In this document: positions 54,475 to 62,179 of the stretch, in pieces
Position numbering within the stretch: the stretch's first letter is position 1
Layout of the letters: every line of letters starts with the position of its first letter
DNA from: an uncultured Prevotellaceae bacterium
GTDB taxonomy: Bacteria; Bacteroidota; Bacteroidia; Bacteroidales; Muribaculaceae
Assembly (NCBI GenBank): GCA_937916085.1
Contig: CALGGO010000090.1
Span: 70,254-134,253, forward strand
Length of the DNA stretch: 64,000 nt
Direction of reading: 5' to 3'
The notes under the pieces: model-generated
What the model was told of the DNA's origin: nothing
Database searches by the model: none
The model's input: only the letters and a program-made list of their open reading frames with translations
Translations under genes and position numbers: made by a program

Positions 54475-55067
54475 TGAGCAACAACAAAGTACCACAATAT
54501 GACAATGAGCTAGTAGAAAAACTGGCATCACACATAAAATCAATCATTGAGCTGCTCGGCGAAGACCCTAACCGTGAAGGACTGCTGAAAACACCTCAGC
54601 GCGCCGCTAAAGCTCTCATCGACAACACCAGCGGTTACCATAGTGACGCCGAGCGCCTCATCAAGCAAGCCATCTTCTCGCACGACGACAACGACATGGT
54701 AATCGTCAAAGACATCGAGTTCTACTCCTTGTGTGAGCACCATGTGCTACCCTTCTTCGGAACTTTCACTATAGGTTACATTCCCGACGGAGAAATCGTG
54801 GGACTCAGCAAACTCGCGCGCGTGGTGGAGACCTACGCTCGTAGGCTTCAAGTGCAAGAGCGACTCACCAAGGAAGTGTGCGACGCTGTGAGAAACAATC
54901 TCAAGAACAAAGGAGTGATTGTCGTGTGCGAAGCAGCACACATGTGCATGAAAATGCGGGGCATTGAGAAACAACAGTCCACAACCATCACAATGCACTA
55001 CTGCGGTGATTTTGAGAACGTTGAAATGCAACAAAGATTTTTCGCTCTTACACAAATAAAAAAATAA
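54474..55067 (+). CDS. folE: GTP cyclohydrolase I
   Basis: Converts GTP to 7,8-dihydroneopterin triphosphate, the first step of folate synthesis. From the ATG at 54474 it has 197 residues. LGEDPNREGLLKTPQRAAKA, FYSLCEHHVLPFFGTFTIGY (zinc Cys and His), LSKLARVVETYARRLQVQER and CEAAHMCMKMRGIEKQQSTT (second zinc Cys and substrate motif) are all intact. The start overlaps the stop of the SPOR gene. Confidence 0.95.
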   Translation: MSNNKVPQYDNELVEKLASHIKSIIELLGEDPNREGLLKTPQRAAKALIDNTSGYHSDAERLIKQAIFSHDDNDMVIVKDIEFYSLCEHHVLPFFGTFTIGYIPDGEIVGLSKLARVVETYARRLQVQERLTKEVCDAVRNNLKNKGVIVVCEAAHMCMKMRGIEKQQSTTITMHYCGDFENVEMQQRFFALTQIKK

Positions 55068-55088
55068 TCAAAAAAAATAGCGAAAAAT

Positions 55089-55119
55089 TTTGCCAGTATA
55101 AAAAAAAGCACTACCTTTG
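55089..55119 (+). promoter_or_regulatory. Promoter of the tRNA-Gly/tRNA-Leu pair
   Basis: TTTG (55089-55092), a 19 bp spacer and TACCTTTG (55112-55119), an exact consensus, 35 bp before the first tRNA. Confidence 0.85.
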
Positions 55120-55154
55120 TACCCGCAATCAAAAAAAACAGGTGATTGCAATTT

Positions 55155-55227
55155 GCGACAGTAGCTCAGTTGGTAGAGCGCGACCTTGCCAAGGTCGAGG
55201 TCGCGGGTCCGAGTCCCGTCTGTCGCT
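55155..55227 (+). tRNA. tRNA-Gly (anticodon GCC)
   Basis: A complete cloverleaf of 73 nt. The acceptor GCGACAG pairs with CTGTCGC, the discriminator is T, the D-arm contains AGCTCAGTTGGTAGAGC, the anticodon loop is CTTGCCAAG, and the T-arm is GCGGG TCCGAGT CCCGT. CCA is not encoded. Confidence 0.95.
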
Positions 55228-55242
55228 CATTTTATAACTCTT

Positions 55243-55329
55243 GTCCAGGTGGTGGAATTGGTAGACACGCTACTTTGAGGGGGTAGTGCCCGTTCGGGCG
55301 TGTGAGTTCGACTCTCATCTTGGACACCA
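55243..55329 (+). tRNA. tRNA-Leu (anticodon GAG), CCA encoded
   Basis: A class II tRNA with a long variable arm (TGCCCGTTCGGGCGT). The acceptor GTCCAGG pairs with CTTGGAC (one G-U). The anticodon arm is CTACT-TTGAGGG-GGTAG and the discriminator A is followed by encoded CCA. It is 15 bp after tRNA-Gly and probably co-transcribed with it. Confidence 0.95.
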
Positions 55330-55334
55330 TTTTT

Positions 55335-55373
55335 CAAGTAAGTCGCTGAATTTCAGCGACTTGCTTGTTTTTT
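55335..55373 (+). terminator. Rho-independent terminator of the tRNA operon
   Basis: A stem of about 16 bp (caagtaagtcgctgaa / ttcagcgacttgcttg) with one G-U pair and a minimal loop, followed by tttttt. Confidence 0.9.
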
Positions 55374-55511
55374 ATTCTATAATTGCACATTTTTTACACT
55401 TAACAGAAGTTTTAATAATCGGCAAAAAACTTTGCTTCCATTGATCTCCAAAAGACAAAGATTTTGTAACTTTTCATCATCAATTTACATCAACAAACTT
55501 TGTGCTATCAC

Positions 55512-55833
55512 ATGAGCTCTTTCAACAAGCGGTTCCTAAGTGACGATGATTGCCTTGCATTTCTGACAGCTATCAAATGGCATGATGAGCATTATATCTG
55601 CTGCAAGTGTGGCAACACAACCTATCGGCAAGTGGCCATACTCGTGTTGATGCAACCGATACAAGTATAATTAGAGTGTTACTTCGAGAACCATTTTTCA
55701 TCGACTGAATTATGGTTGGGGACATCTTGACAGATATCACACCGGATTCAAACAATGGATTGATGATGAATTCAAACAACGGCATTCATTTAAGCATTTG
55801 CAGGGTTATCTGGACGAATACAATTTCGAGTGA
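55512..55833 (+). pseudogene. IS1595-like transposase remnant
   Basis: The N-terminal frame FNKRFLSDDDCLAFLTAIKW with HYICCKCGNTTYRQ is the zinc-ribbon start of IS1595 transposases (CxxC, no second pair visible). It stops after 52 codons. In another frame downstream, RYHTGFKQWIDDEFKQRHSF and KHLQGYLDEYNFE match the C-terminal end of the same family. The central DDE catalytic region is missing and the frames are broken, so this is an internally deleted pseudogene. I could not define terminal inverted repeats. Confidence 0.75.
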
Positions 55834-55944
55834 GCCATCGACGCAATCCTCAACGACATTTCGACATAATCATTCGGGCGATGATGAGGGTCTCAACCAA
55901 CCAAGAATGATCAAACAAAGAATAAAGACTTAATTAAATCCGGA

Positions 55945-58812
55945 TTATGAGTGGAGCATATTGAGAATTGTGGTCGCCAGTTCGGGATTGTGCAGGGTGA
56001 TGATATTGTCGTTGGGGCTATGGTAGCCAAGAAGTTGCACATTTCCATACCACACGAATGAGCGGTCAAAAATGGCACAGTTGAGTGTAAAGTCTTCCTT
56101 GAGGATGATTTGTGCGCCATGCATTTGCAGCCGCTCGGTGTGTTCATTGGGTTCTCTTGTTACGACAGCAATCTTGATGCCCTGTGTAACCAAGTCGAGA
56201 AATCGTGCCATGATTTGTGAGTTTCTGCCGGGCTTGACTCTGGGGCAGGCTATGACAACGCTACGTTTCACTTGTGCGAGACTGCGCAGGAAATGAGAGA
56301 GGAATGACTGTCCATCATAAATCAGCGATGTCTCATCTTTCACGTCGGCGAAAAGTCCTTGTGGCTTGAGCGAGTAGCCGACACTTGCATAACCTTTCAG
56401 ACGGCGGCGATACATGGCTTCGCAAAGCGGCACATTGATGTCGATGTAGTCGTAAATGCGCACCTCGCTTTTGCCCTCATAGTCACGATGCAGCCGTCCG
56501 GCATATTGGGCGACAATTCCCTTCCACGACACAGGGAGGGCAAGAAATAACGTGTCGAGGCGAGGACAGTCGAAACCTTCGCCTACATATTTCCCTGTGG
56601 CAACTATCACCAATGGTTCATCGTCGGCAACGCCTTGCAACCGCTCCATTTTCAGCCGTTTCTCTTTTGCGCTTTCCGCACCAATAAGTGTAATCACGTT
56701 GTTGCAATGCGGAGTTAGCATTTCGGCAATAGTAGCCACATGAGCCGTAAGGTTGGTTAGCACAATCGGTGAGCGTTTCTCTGCGAGTGCTTTACGCACG
56801 TCTTCAACGATTAGCCTGTTGCGATGCTCGTCCTCGGCGAGTTGTTGAATGACAGTTGCATAACTATCGTTGTTCGCACCGATATTGCGATATAACGTAA
56901 ACCTCGGCACCATGAGACGGGTGAAACTCTGGCTCGCCATCTGCTCATTGGAGTCGGATGTGTATCTGATAGCACCACACTGCATGAAGATGATGGGTTG
57001 TAGCCCGTCTTTGCGAATGGGTGTTGCGGTTAGTCCATAGACCCGACTTGCAGTCACTCCTTTAAGCACGCGCTCGAAACTCACGGCGGTCACATGATGG
57101 CACTCGTCAACAATCACCATGCCGTAATCTTTGACAAATGGCTTGACCTCGCCATCACTCACGCATGACTGCAACAATGCTATGTCGATGATGCCATGAA
57201 GCGAATTGCCGCTGGAACTAAACGTTCCGATTGGCGACCACTTTTTCTTGCGACCGCGTTTTGACGGTTGCACTTCCTGCTCATGGTTAATGATGAGAAA
57301 CTCTTCGAATTTTTGTTTCCATTGGTCAAGCAAAGTCTTGGTGTGAACAAGAATCAGCGTGTTCACCTTTAATTGAGCAATCAAGCCGATGGCCGTAACA
57401 GTTTTGCCGAATGCTGTGGTTGCCGACAAAACGCCGTCGGAATATTGGCAGAGCATATGAACAGCCTCTTGCTGACTGTCATATAAGCGACCGTTAAAAG
57501 TCACAGATATTGTGGTGCCTTGATTTGTTTTATCGACCAACTCGTAGTTGACGCTCTTTTCTTTTAGGAAATCAATGACAGCATCTTCACAACCGCGAGG
57601 CAATGCCAAATAGTCATCGACAATCTCAGCACAAGAGATGATGCGTGGCACATTATAAGTCGACAGCCGCATCGCTTGCTTGCTAAAGAATTCAGGATTG
57701 CGGAACGACGCTATGCGTTTGAGATGATTGACCACCTTAGCCGACAAGCCGTGCATCGGTAGATATAGCCGACTTGCCTTGACGATTTCAAGTTTTTCTC
57801 CGAAATCACTTTGGTCTATCACTGGCGGCACTGGCAATTCCCACGGTTTGTTTTCGCTCGTTGAGGCAAGGTTACCAAATGTGGGCGAAATTGCATAGCT
57901 TTGCAATAGTGTTTCAACGTTGTCCTCTGTAAGTTTCTCAATTCGCTGAAGAAATGCCCATTGGTCGGGATAGGGCTCAAAATCCCCGTCAACAAAAATA
58001 CTGTTACCTTGTTTTCGGGCACGGCCTTGCAACGGCAATGCCACAAGATTGCCGAAACCGCCTTCGGGCAAGCTGTCTTGGTTCGGGAAGAAGCGGTCGT
58101 AAGACTTGAACGAAAGGCACCCGTCACGACTCATTGCTTCCGTGAGAATGGCATTGCCCAATCGTCGTGCCTTGTTTGCTCGAATGGATGACTCAAAGAA
58201 CATCCAAACGTGTGCGCCGTTGCCTGAGCGTGACCGCTCTACGTAGCATGGCACGCCCCAATCCTTGCAAACACCAACAAATGCTTTCACATCACCCTTG
58301 TAGCCATGTTCGCAGTTCTTGTCATCAAAGTCAGCGCAAAGAAAAAAACAGGTATTGTCCTCATGGATGACATAAAGACCAATCACATCACGGCAATCAG
58401 GCGATTTGCCTTCAAGGTGGCGATAAACGTCGGCATCGGTCAGTGGCGCAAATTGCCGATTCGGACATTCCGCGCATTTATATTTACGTTTGTCACAAAG
58501 TTGCGGATTCCATTCATTGGAACACACCGGTTGATAGCCACTCTTGCTACCATCGCGACTCTGCCATCTCTTGGCAAACACATCTTCCCGCCCACGGAAC
58601 AAACTGCGAAACAATGCCACCTTCTCATCAAGCGACAGTTTGGGCATTGTTGAATCTTGACGAGTTACCGACGTCACTTGAGGCTCATAACGCTCCAACC
58701 GCTCACACAACTCTGCAACACATCCTTCAAGCCTTGCCACCCGTTCAAGCAGCGCGTCCCTCTCCCGCTTTAGCTCCTGATATGATGGTAAATTGTTTTC
58801 TTTGCTATCCAT
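55945..58812 (-). CDS. TOTE conflict-system-like primase / SF2 helicase / PLD-like protein
   Basis: A 955-residue multidomain protein. Residues 9-42 are a coiled coil (ELKRERDALLERVARLEGCV). Cys at 97, 106, 113 and 116 (LCDKRKYKCAECPNRQF) look like a zinc site. The archaeo-eukaryotic primase (AEP) domain has CADFDDK (160-165, metal Asp pair), SRSGNGAHVWMFF (194-206) and FFPNQDSLPEGGFGNLVALP (241-260). The SF2 helicase has SATTAFGKTVT (Walker A, 463-473), VDECHH (568-573), GLTATPIRKDG and QYAGRLHR (motif VI, 769-776). The C-terminal 125 residues resemble a PLD nuclease, but the HxK is lost (LNCAIFDRSFVWYGN). It matches the AEP-helicase proteins described as TOTE conflict systems. Flanking IS and integrase remnants support a mobile origin. 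Confidence 0.82.
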   Translation of the reverse strand: MDSKENNLPSYQELKRERDALLERVARLEGCVAELCERLERYEPQVTSVTRQDSTMPKLSLDEKVALFRSLFRGREDVFAKRWQSRDGSKSGYQPVCSNEWNPQLCDKRKYKCAECPNRQFAPLTDADVYRHLEGKSPDCRDVIGLYVIHEDNTCFFLCADFDDKNCEHGYKGDVKAFVGVCKDWGVPCYVERSRSGNGAHVWMFFESSIRANKARRLGNAILTEAMSRDGCLSFKSYDRFFPNQDSLPEGGFGNLVALPLQGRARKQGNSIFVDGDFEPYPDQWAFLQRIEKLTEDNVETLLQSYAISPTFGNLASTSENKPWELPVPPVIDQSDFGEKLEIVKASRLYLPMHGLSAKVVNHLKRIASFRNPEFFSKQAMRLSTYNVPRIISCAEIVDDYLALPRGCEDAVIDFLKEKSVNYELVDKTNQGTTISVTFNGRLYDSQQEAVHMLCQYSDGVLSATTAFGKTVTAIGLIAQLKVNTLILVHTKTLLDQWKQKFEEFLIINHEQEVQPSKRGRKKKWSPIGTFSSSGNSLHGIIDIALLQSCVSDGEVKPFVKDYGMVIVDECHHVTAVSFERVLKGVTASRVYGLTATPIRKDGLQPIIFMQCGAIRYTSDSNEQMASQSFTRLMVPRFTLYRNIGANNDSYATVIQQLAEDEHRNRLIVEDVRKALAEKRSPIVLTNLTAHVATIAEMLTPHCNNVITLIGAESAKEKRLKMERLQGVADDEPLVIVATGKYVGEGFDCPRLDTLFLALPVSWKGIVAQYAGRLHRDYEGKSEVRIYDYIDINVPLCEAMYRRRLKGYASVGYSLKPQGLFADVKDETSLIYDGQSFLSHFLRSLAQVKRSVVIACPRVKPGRNSQIMARFLDLVTQGIKIAVVTREPNEHTERLQMHGAQIILKEDFTLNCAIFDRSFVWYGNVQLLGYHSPNDNIITLHNPELATTILNMLHS

Positions 58813-58867
58813 GATTAGTATAGTGAAACAAATTGGCTGTTCGTGAGGCTAAGCTGCAAATGAAATG

Positions 58868-58875
58868 CAAAATTA
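58868..58875 (-). promoter_or_regulatory. Possible promoter of the TOTE-like gene
   Basis: TAATTTTG on the minus strand, 55 bp before the ATG. ATTG at 58900-58897 is a weak -33 at 21 bp. Confidence 0.45.
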
Positions 58876-58890
58876 ATCAGTAAGTGAGTA

Positions 58891-59069
58891 TTATTGCAAT
58901 CCGTTTGCAAACAATATAAATGTTTCATCATGGACAAACGAATAAAAGGCATCATCAGGTATTTTGGCATAAAAACGCAAACACACTTGATAATCATCTG
59001 TCATTGAATAGTCAGGCAAAGGCTTGCCTCTTGTTCACGTAATAATCTTAACTCTTCTAATTTAGCCAT
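58891..59069 (-). other. Two tiny overlapping ORFs or one frameshifted small gene
   Basis: From the ATG at 59069 the frame reads MAKLEELRLLREQEASLCLT and stops after 22 codons. The TGA overlaps an ATG (ATGA) that opens a 37-codon frame (MTDDYQVCLRFYAKIPDDAF, then YSFVHDETFILFANGLQ) ending at 58891. In the second frame, upstream codons read GKPLPDYSMTDDYQ without a stop, so a single +1 or -1 indel would give one protein of about 59 residues. It could be a small partner of the TOTE-like gene or a decayed gene. No family is recognised. Confidence 0.4.
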
Positions 59070-59087
59070 AATGTTAATTTTTTGTGG

Positions 59088-59095
59088 CAAAGGTA
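59088..59095 (-). promoter_or_regulatory. -7 promoter box upstream of the tiny ORF pair
   Basis: TACCTTTG on the minus strand, 18 bp before the ATG at 59069. No -33 TTTG. The interval 59096-59237 upstream of it holds nothing I can recognise. Confidence 0.4.
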
Positions 59096-59237
59096 ATAAA
59101 AAATTTTAACACGGGAACGATTCTCTCAACAATATATTAAGAAAACACATTTTTGAAGCCTATATACATGATTTACAGAGGGCTAATTTGGAGATTTAAT
59201 TGCCGCTAATACACAACAAGGCTTTTATGTTGAGTAA

Positions 59238-59495
59238 TCAGTCTATAGCTGAGACCATCTCTCGTTTCATTTCTTGGTCAACCTCACGATAACGAGCGAA
59301 GGCGGCGCTGTTTTGCGCGTGGCCGCTCAGTTCGCTCACGAGTGATTGGTCTTTGAACCTCTTATAGATATTGCCTACGAATGTACGCCGTGCCATGTGG
59401 CTACTGGCAATCTCGTTGATGGGGCGAATTTCCTGTTCGCCAGTAAGCGAGTTGCGCACGACCACATTACGGGTCACCCCGGCTAATTTGAATTT
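59238..59495 (-). pseudogene. Truncated tyrosine recombinase (C-terminal catalytic fragment)
   Basis: About 86 codons survive. SSHMARRTFVGNIYKRFKDQ has the HxxR of the integrase box, LVSELSGHAQNSAAFARYRE has the LSGH motif, and the Tyr of RYREVD is the likely nucleophile. The N-terminal core-binding domain and the first Arg are missing. The fragment begins at a non-ATG codon near 59495, so it is not expected to be functional. It is evidence of a past integrative element here. Confidence 0.8.
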
Positions 59496-59537
59496 CAAAC
59501 TATTTTAAGTGATTATTTTCAACCTACAGTTTTTTTG

Positions 59538-59652
59538 TCAAACAAGCTGACAAGCAGACGAGCGAACAAGCTGACAAGCGAACGAGCTGACGACGCACTA
59601 CCATTGCCTTGTCAGCTTGTTCCTTCAGCTTGTTCCTTCAGCTTGTAAGCTC
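59538..59652. repeat. Inverted octamer-repeat element
   Basis: Left arm words aacaagctgacaagcagacg at 59541 and right arm words cattgccttgtcagcttgtt at 59602, with cacgc in between. It lies between the integrase fragment and the FISUMP gene. Confidence 0.7.
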
Positions 59653-59696
59653 AATTGTTCTTGTTCTCTAGTCTTCTTTACCTATGTCGTGTAGGG

Positions 59697-60542
59697 CTAT
59701 TTTTGAGACACTCGCACGGCGCGCACAGAGCAGCCGCTGGAGCGCTCGAAGGCTTCTGAGCTCACGCTGCTCGAATAGAAGTAGAGATAGTTGGCATAGT
59801 AAGATTTTGTGTCGCCAAGAGTTCGCGACCAGTAGTAGCCAAGGGTGCCGCTTGAGAGATAGCTGCCGGAGTACCCTTCGGCGGCGGGCAAGAACAGCGA
59901 TTTTCCATTTCGGCTCACCTTGTAGCCTTTCACGCCGTTGCTTGTTGTCCAGGTCCATGTGCATTTGGTGCGCAACTCATCAAGTTGCTCTTTGGTGGGC
60001 GTGCACCATTGCGATCCCCAGTTGACAGTTGCGGCGTCGTCATCAGGTTCAAGCTCGGTCAAGTTATCAACGAAGCCATTGTTGCCATAAGTGCTTACAG
60101 TGCAGTATTTTGTCATCTTGTTCCACCGGCCGTTGCACCACTGGTAGGTGCTCCAGTCATAGACTTCCTTGGGCGTGGTCTCGCCCCATGCGAAATGGTC
60201 GCCATATTCCTCGGGTGTGCTGGCTCCCACGTTCATGGTGGCCCACAGGGTGCCGCTAGGCAGTCCCAGGTCAACGTATTCATGGTTATCAACCCCAGTG
60301 TCGCCTCCCAGGATGATGTTATAGACAAAAGTTATGTCGGCTACAGTTATATAGCCATCATTGTCAACATCGCAGGTGGTGATGTAGGTCTCATCGCCAT
60401 TGAGTAAATAGTCGTAAATTGCTGTGGCATCACTGGTTGTGACATATCCGTCGCAGTTCACGTCGCCACGCACCACAGTAGTTTGAGCCATTGCTGCCGC
60501 CGTCAAGGCGAGCATTGCTATCACCGAGTAAATTATTTTCAT
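59697..60542 (-). CDS. Secreted dockerin-FISUMP protein
   Basis: 281 residues with a signal peptide (IIYSVIAMLALTAAAMAQ). A dockerin type I-like pair follows directly at about 25-85 (GDVNCDGYVTTSDATAIYDY and CDVDNDGYITVADITFVYN). The rest is a FISUMP (Fibrobacter succinogenes major paralogous) domain: EYVDLGLPSGTLWATMNVGA, FAWGETTPKEVYDWSTYQWC, WGSQWCTPTKEQLDELRTKC and LFLPAAEGYSG. The C-terminus SGCSVRAVRVSQK is typical of that family. Function unknown, probably surface or extracellular. It has a leader of about 195 nt. Confidence 0.85.
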   Translation of the reverse strand: MKIIYSVIAMLALTAAAMAQTTVVRGDVNCDGYVTTSDATAIYDYLLNGDETYITTCDVDNDGYITVADITFVYNIILGGDTGVDNHEYVDLGLPSGTLWATMNVGASTPEEYGDHFAWGETTPKEVYDWSTYQWCNGRWNKMTKYCTVSTYGNNGFVDNLTELEPDDDAATVNWGSQWCTPTKEQLDELRTKCTWTWTTSNGVKGYKVSRNGKSLFLPAAEGYSGSYLSSGTLGYYWSRTLGDTKSYYANYLYFYSSSVSSEAFERSSGCSVRAVRVSQK

Positions 60543-60742
60543 GTTAATCTAGTTTTTTGCCCTTCTAGTCTCCCGAATCGTGGCTTGGTTTATTAATTGT
60601 TTTAATCGACAGCGTAGAGGCTTGGTTGCCTATTTTTCATTATGTATCACCCCAAATTCACGCATTAACAACCTGTGGGCGTGCAAATTAAGGCGAACAG
60701 CTATGAAATTGTAAGCAAAAACGCTTTCTTAATATGTGAGTG

Positions 60743-60773
60743 CAAAGGTAGTATAAAAATTATTGCCGTGCAA
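60743..60773 (-). promoter_or_regulatory. Promoter of the dockerin-FISUMP gene
   Basis: On the minus strand ATTG (60773-60770), a 19 bp spacer and TACCTTTG (60750-60743). The resulting leader of about 195 nt (60543-60737) has no recognised riboswitch. Confidence 0.6.
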
Positions 60774-60790
60774 TAAATATGGGTCAAAAA

Positions 60791-60973
60791 TAAACAAGCT
60801 GACAAGCAAACAAGCTGACAAGCTGACAAGCTGACAAGCTGACAAGCAAACAAGCTGACGAGACAAGTGTAATTCGTTTATCGAGGATCGGAGATCGAGG
60901 ATCGGGGAACTAGCGAAGCGGCAGACCAGCGAGCAACGCGAGCGGCACAACTAGCGAGCAAAGCGAGCGGCTA
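60791..60973. repeat. Perfect gctgacaa octamer array plus core modules
   Basis: 60791-60869 is nearly pure gctgacaa/gcaaacaa octamers. Next come attcgtttatcgaggatcgg, then actagcgaagcgg and gagcaacgcgagcggc words. Only the left arm and core are present; no complementary right arm is seen, so this looks like a half element. Confidence 0.8.
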
Positions 60974-61035
60974 AATTCTGTATTCCGTGCACATTTTTCC
61001 GTAAAATGGTCACAACCGATGTTGCCGATTGTTTG

Positions 61036-61043
61036 TAATTTTG
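61036..61043 (+). promoter_or_regulatory. -7 promoter box for the hydrolase operon
   Basis: TAATTTTG, 23 bp before the ATG at 61067. No clear -33 TTTG is present. Confidence 0.45.
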
Positions 61044-61066
61044 CATTCGTAAAAACATCGCTAATT

Positions 61067-62167
61067 ATGAAAAAGATTATTCTCACATCAGTTTTAATGG
61101 CGGCTTCGCTAGGCATCGCCGCACAAAACCATCAGACTATGGCTAACAGTATTGTAAAAGAAGACCTGCAACTAGTGCAGGAATGGGACAAGACATTCCC
61201 AAAGAGTGACAAAGTGAACCACCGCAAGGTGACGTTCGTCAACCGTTACGGCATCACGCTTGCCGCCGACATGTACACCCCCAAAGGCTACACAGGCACG
61301 CTGCCCGCTATCGCCGTGAGCGGCCCATTTGGAGCCGTGAAGGAGCAGTCGAGCGGACTTTATGCCCAGACTATGGCAGAGCGCGGTTTCCTGACTGTCG
61401 CATTCGACCCCTCTTATACCGGCGAGAGTGGCGGCAAGCCACGTTATGTAGCCTCACCCGACATCAACACCGAGGACTTCCTCGCTGCCGTCGATTTCCT
61501 GAGCGTGCAGGAGAATGTGGATCGTGAGCGCATCGGCATCATCGGCATCTGCGGATGGGGAGGCATAGCCCTTAACGCCGCAGCCCTAGACCCTCGCATC
61601 AAGGCTACGGTGGCATCTACCATGTATGACATGAGCCGCGTTTCACAAAATGGCTATTACGACAGCTCCGACACTAAAGAGGCCAGGAACGAGGCCCGCA
61701 AGGCGATGGCTGCCCAGCGGCTCGTGGACTACAAGAACGGCTACTACGAGCGCGCCGGTGGCGTGGTTGAGACGCTAACCGACGACACACCATGGTTTGT
61801 CAAGCAGTATCACGCCTACTACAAGACCCCTCGCGGCTATCATGCCCGCTCGCTCAACTCCAACGAGGGCTGGAACAAGACGGGAGCGCAGTCGTGGGTC
61901 AATGCAGGATTCCTGAAATTCACCAACGAGATTGACAATGCCGTGCTGATTGTCCACGGCGAGAAGGCTCACAGCCTCTACTTTGGCGAAGACGCTTTCG
62001 ACAACATGACCGGCACCAAGCACGAGAAGGGTAAAAGCGCACAAGTAGGCAACAAGCAACTTATTATTGTTCCCAATGCCACACATTGCGACCTCTACGA
62101 CGGTGGCGAAGGCAACTACATCCCATTCGACAAAATCACGGAGTTCTTTAACACCAATCTAAATTAA
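61067..62167 (+). CDS. Exported alpha/beta hydrolase with cysteine nucleophile (YcjY-like)
   Basis: 366 residues with a signal-like N-terminus (MKKIILTSVLMAASLGIAAQ). An alpha/beta hydrolase core has ADMYTPKGYTGTLPAIAVSG and FLTVAFDPSYTGESGG. IIGICGWGGIALNAAAL places Cys where most hydrolases have Ser (GxCxG), as in dienelactone hydrolases. ATHCDLYDGG carries the His near the end and VLIVHGEKAHS the acid-loop region. Bacteroidetes relatives are annotated as YcjY-like hydrolases. The substrate is unknown. I chose the ATG at 61067 because the upstream frame covers the promoter. It is 12 bp from the next gene. Confidence 0.83.
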   Translation: MKKIILTSVLMAASLGIAAQNHQTMANSIVKEDLQLVQEWDKTFPKSDKVNHRKVTFVNRYGITLAADMYTPKGYTGTLPAIAVSGPFGAVKEQSSGLYAQTMAERGFLTVAFDPSYTGESGGKPRYVASPDINTEDFLAAVDFLSVQENVDRERIGIIGICGWGGIALNAAALDPRIKATVASTMYDMSRVSQNGYYDSSDTKEARNEARKAMAAQRLVDYKNGYYERAGGVVETLTDDTPWFVKQYHAYYKTPRGYHARSLNSNEGWNKTGAQSWVNAGFLKFTNEIDNAVLIVHGEKAHSLYFGEDAFDNMTGTKHEKGKSAQVGNKQLIIVPNATHCDLYDGGEGNYIPFDKITEFFNTNLN

Positions 62168-62179
62168 ACTTAATGTGCC

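Noticed and set aside
55243..55329. tRNA-Leu 3' end as the attB/attL of the island
   Set aside because: I searched by eye for a repeat of the tRNA 3' end near 59480-59700 and found none.
60543..60742. Riboswitch in the leader of about 195 nt of the FISUMP gene
   Set aside because: I could not match any known riboswitch core or a convincing aptamer-terminator pair.
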